NCBI RefSeq assembly: GCF_003298775.1
Contig: NZ_QNTQ01000018.1
Coordinates: 1-64,000 of the forward strand
Source: Rhodosalinus halophilus
Lineage (GTDB): Bacteria; Pseudomonadota; Alphaproteobacteria; Rhodobacterales; Rhodobacteraceae
Direction: 5' to 3'
Length of the DNA stretch: 64,000 nt
Shown here piece after piece: positions 62,299 through 64,000 of the stretch (the first letter of the stretch is position 1; each line of letters starts with the position of its first letter). The notes beneath the pieces are model-generated. The model was not told where the DNA came from and ran no database searches. It saw only the letters and a list, made by a program, of their open reading frames with translations. A program made the position numbers and the translations under genes.

Positions 62299-63546
62299 CT
62301 AGGGCCCGTCACGTCCTTGGGGCAAGCGCGCACGCAACGCGTCGAGCAGCCCTTCGAGGCCGCCTTCGGGACGCAGCGCCGCGGCCGCGGCCGCACCGGC
62401 GCGCGCTTGCGCGTCTTCGGTCGCGAGCGCACCCAGCGCCTCTGCCAGGTCCCCGGCCGACTCCACGCGCTTCGCCGCGCCGGCGGCCGCGAGGCGGCCG
62501 TAGGCGGCGCGAAAATTGGCCACGTCCGGGCCATGGATCAGGGCACAACCGAAGGCCGCAGGCTCGTAAGGCGTGTGCCCGCCGCGCCGCGTGATGGACC
62601 CACCCACGAAGACGCGGCCCGCCAGCGCATACCAGAGCGGCATCTCGCCCAGGGTGTCGGCGAGCAGCACCTCGGTCTCCGTCGCCCCGTCGCTGCGGCG
62701 TGAATGATCGAGCCCCGCGTCCGCGAGCAGCCGCGCCACGGCCTCGGCGCGGGATGGATGGCGCGGGGCGAGGATCAGCCGCAGCCCGGGCTCGGCGCTT
62801 CGGGCGGCCAGATGCGCGGCGATCGCCACCTCCTCCTCGCCTTCGTGGGTCGAGGCGGCGAGCCAGGTGCGCGCGCGCGGAAAGGCGGCGCCGAGCGCGG
62901 GCTCCGGCGCGACGGCGGGCGGCGTGTAGAGCGCCTTGAGCTCGAGGACCGGCCCGAGGCGCTCCGGCTCCAGGCCCAGTGCGATGAGCCGTGCGCCGCT
63001 GTCGGCATCCTGCGGCGACACATGATCGACGCGGGCCAGGACGCTGCGGGCGAGCCCCGGCACGCGGCCCCAGGCCCGCGCGCTGCGCGCCGAAAGACGC
63101 GCGCCCACGACCGCCACCGGCACGCCGCGCGCAGCGCAGGCCGCGAGGCGGTTGGGCCAGAGCTCGGATTCGAGCGTCAGATGCAGCCGAACGTCCCACC
63201 GCCGGATCAGCCGCGCCGCAGCCCAGCGCAGGTCGAGCGGCGCGAGCATCGCCGGCAGCCCCCAGGCGTCGGCGAGATCGCGGCCCGTGACGCTGTTTGT
63301 CGTCACCAGCCAGCCGAGGTCGGGCCGCTCCGCGCGCAGCGCCTCGATCACCGGACGCGCCGAGGCGAGCTCGCCGTTCGAGGCGGCGTGCAGCCAGATC
63401 GTCGGGCGGCGGACGGCCGGTCCGCGCCCCAGTCCCAGCCGCTGGGACAAGGCTGTTCCGGTCTCCCGGCCGCGCAGGCGGCGCAGCGCGAAGCGCAGGC
63501 CCAGCGGCACGGCCAGCACCGAAATCAGAAGGCGGTAGAGCAGCAT
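62299..63546 (-). CDS. waaA: 3-deoxy-D-manno-octulosonic acid transferase (Kdo transferase)
   Basis: A 415-residue GT-B enzyme of the inner membrane. A hydrophobic N-terminus (LLYRLLISVLAVPLGLRFAL) anchors it. IWLHAASNGELASARPVIEAL contains the acidic catalytic residue, and LHLTLESELWPNRLAACAARGVPVAVVGARLSARS, STHEGEEEVAIAAH, ILAPRHPSRAEAV and FVGGSITRRGGHTPYEPAAFG are WaaA hallmarks. It adds Kdo from CMP-Kdo to the lipid A precursor. The gene is divergent from lysC and followed by DUF1178. Confidence 0.92.
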   Translation of the reverse strand: MLLYRLLISVLAVPLGLRFALRRLRGRETGTALSQRLGLGRGPAVRRPTIWLHAASNGELASARPVIEALRAERPDLGWLVTTNSVTGRDLADAWGLPAMLAPLDLRWAAARLIRRWDVRLHLTLESELWPNRLAACAARGVPVAVVGARLSARSARAWGRVPGLARSVLARVDHVSPQDADSGARLIALGLEPERLGPVLELKALYTPPAVAPEPALGAAFPRARTWLAASTHEGEEEVAIAAHLAARSAEPGLRLILAPRHPSRAEAVARLLADAGLDHSRRSDGATETEVLLADTLGEMPLWYALAGRVFVGGSITRRGGHTPYEPAAFGCALIHGPDVANFRAAYGRLAAAGAAKRVESAGDLAEALGALATEDAQARAGAAAAAALRPEGGLEGLLDALRARLPQGRDGP

Positions 63547-63605
63547 CGCTCCTGCCTAGCCGTGGCCCCGGCGTCGCACAAGCGCCCCCCTTGCGCGACG
63601 CGCGC

Positions 63606-63625
63606 CGCTTGCCTAAAGGCAAGCG
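63606..63625. promoter_or_regulatory. Palindromic hairpin in the lysC leader
   Basis: CGCTTGCC-TAAA-GGCAAGCG is a perfect 8-bp stem with a 4-base loop, 26 bases before the aspartate kinase start codon. It lies in the waaA-lysC divergent gap and could be an operator or an mRNA leader hairpin. Confidence 0.45.
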
Positions 63626-63651
63626 ACTCCCGCGCCCCGAGGCAGGCCCGC

Positions 63652-64000
63652 ATGTCCGTGCTCGTGATGAAATTCGGCGGCACCTCCGTCGCCACGCTCG
63701 ACCGCATCCGCCGCGCCGCCAAGCGCGTCGGGCGCGAGGTCGCCAACGGGCATGACGTGATCGTCATCGTCTCGGCCATGGCCGGGCGGACCAACGAGCT
63801 CGTGGGCTGGGTCAACGAAACCTCGCCCTTCTACGACGCGCGCGAATACGACGCGGTCGTCAGCTCCGGCGAGAACGTCACCGCGGGTCTCATGGCGCTC
63901 ACGCTGCAGGAGATGGATATCCCTGCCCGCAGCTGGCAGGGCTGGCAGGTGCCGGTGCGCACCACCTCGGCCCACGGCGCGGCCCGGATCGAGGAGATCC
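63652..64000 (+). CDS. lysC: Aspartate kinase, N-terminal part (continues beyond window)
   Basis: Only the first ~116 codons are visible. MSVLVMKFGGTSVATLDRIRRAAKRV has the KFGGTS motif of aspartate kinases, followed by VIVIVSAMAGRTNELVGWVNE and VVSSGENVTAGLMALTLQEMDIPARSWQGWQVPVRT, all typical of the catalytic amino acid kinase domain. It makes aspartyl phosphate, the first step to lysine, threonine and methionine. The regulatory ACT domains lie outside the window. Confidence 0.93.
   Translation, partial: MSVLVMKFGGTSVATLDRIRRAAKRVGREVANGHDVIVIVSAMAGRTNELVGWVNETSPFYDAREYDAVVSSGENVTAGLMALTLQEMDIPARSWQGWQVPVRTTSAHGAARIEEI

Overview
The window looks like a chromosomal segment of a GC-rich alphaproteobacterium, most likely Rhodobacteraceae (marine roseobacter type). 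This is inferred from overall base composition, tight ATGA/GTGA gene overlaps, a TTAA-N7-TTAA CtrA-type box, a Vi-type nucleotide-sugar dehydrogenase, LIV-type uptake operons and a methanethiol-oxidase-like gene. No rRNA or tRNA gene was recognised, so the taxonomic call is not proven.

Region 1 (1-12771, plus strand) is a surface polysaccharide cluster: the 3' end of a sugar 3,4-ketoisomerase gene, a sulfotransferase, a DegT-type aminotransferase, a pyruvyltransferase, five glycosyltransferases, a polymerase/ligase-like membrane protein, a UDP-glucuronate-type epimerase and a UDP-HexNAc 6-dehydrogenase. Several of its genes are clearly richer in A+T, as expected of exchanged specificity cassettes. 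The theme returns at 27446-30767 (acetyltransferase, a second ketoisomerase copy, two sulfotransferases) and at 57932-61026 (GT10-like and GT4-like glycosyltransferases). The predicted product is an anionic glycan carrying uronate, pyruvate and sulfate and containing a 3-amino-3,6-dideoxyhexose.

Region 2 (12874-23878) holds an exported protein whose best start codon is ACG, then a minus-strand operon hyuA-hyuB-ABC transporter-M20 amidohydrolase for ureido or hydantoin-type compounds. A divergent MarR regulator, a small cupin and a DUF1989 protein flank it. Region 3 (24033-27445) looks like a decayed mobile island: a tyrosine recombinase with one in-frame stop, a divergent XRE repressor, a CoiA-like nuclease and about 0.7 kb without a gene.

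Region 4 (30879-46419, minus strand) is a 14-gene block: TetR, acyl-CoA dehydrogenase, a complete LIV-type ABC transporter, two acyl-CoA ligases, a biotin-dependent acyl-CoA carboxylase, a MaoC hydratase, an SDR lacking its catalytic residues and a CitE-type lyase. Its reaction order resembles leucine/isovalerate breakdown, but the last steps use unrelated enzyme families. It is the best candidate here for an undescribed catabolic system.

Region 5 (46972-57680) holds a P-type cation ATPase, a GcvT-family protein divergent from a SELENBP1/methanethiol-oxidase-like gene, a membrane protein, and an ABC ATPase/FtsX permease/secreted lipocalin trio. The right end (61111-64000) returns to core functions: SDR, DUF1178, Kdo transferase WaaA and the start of aspartate kinase.
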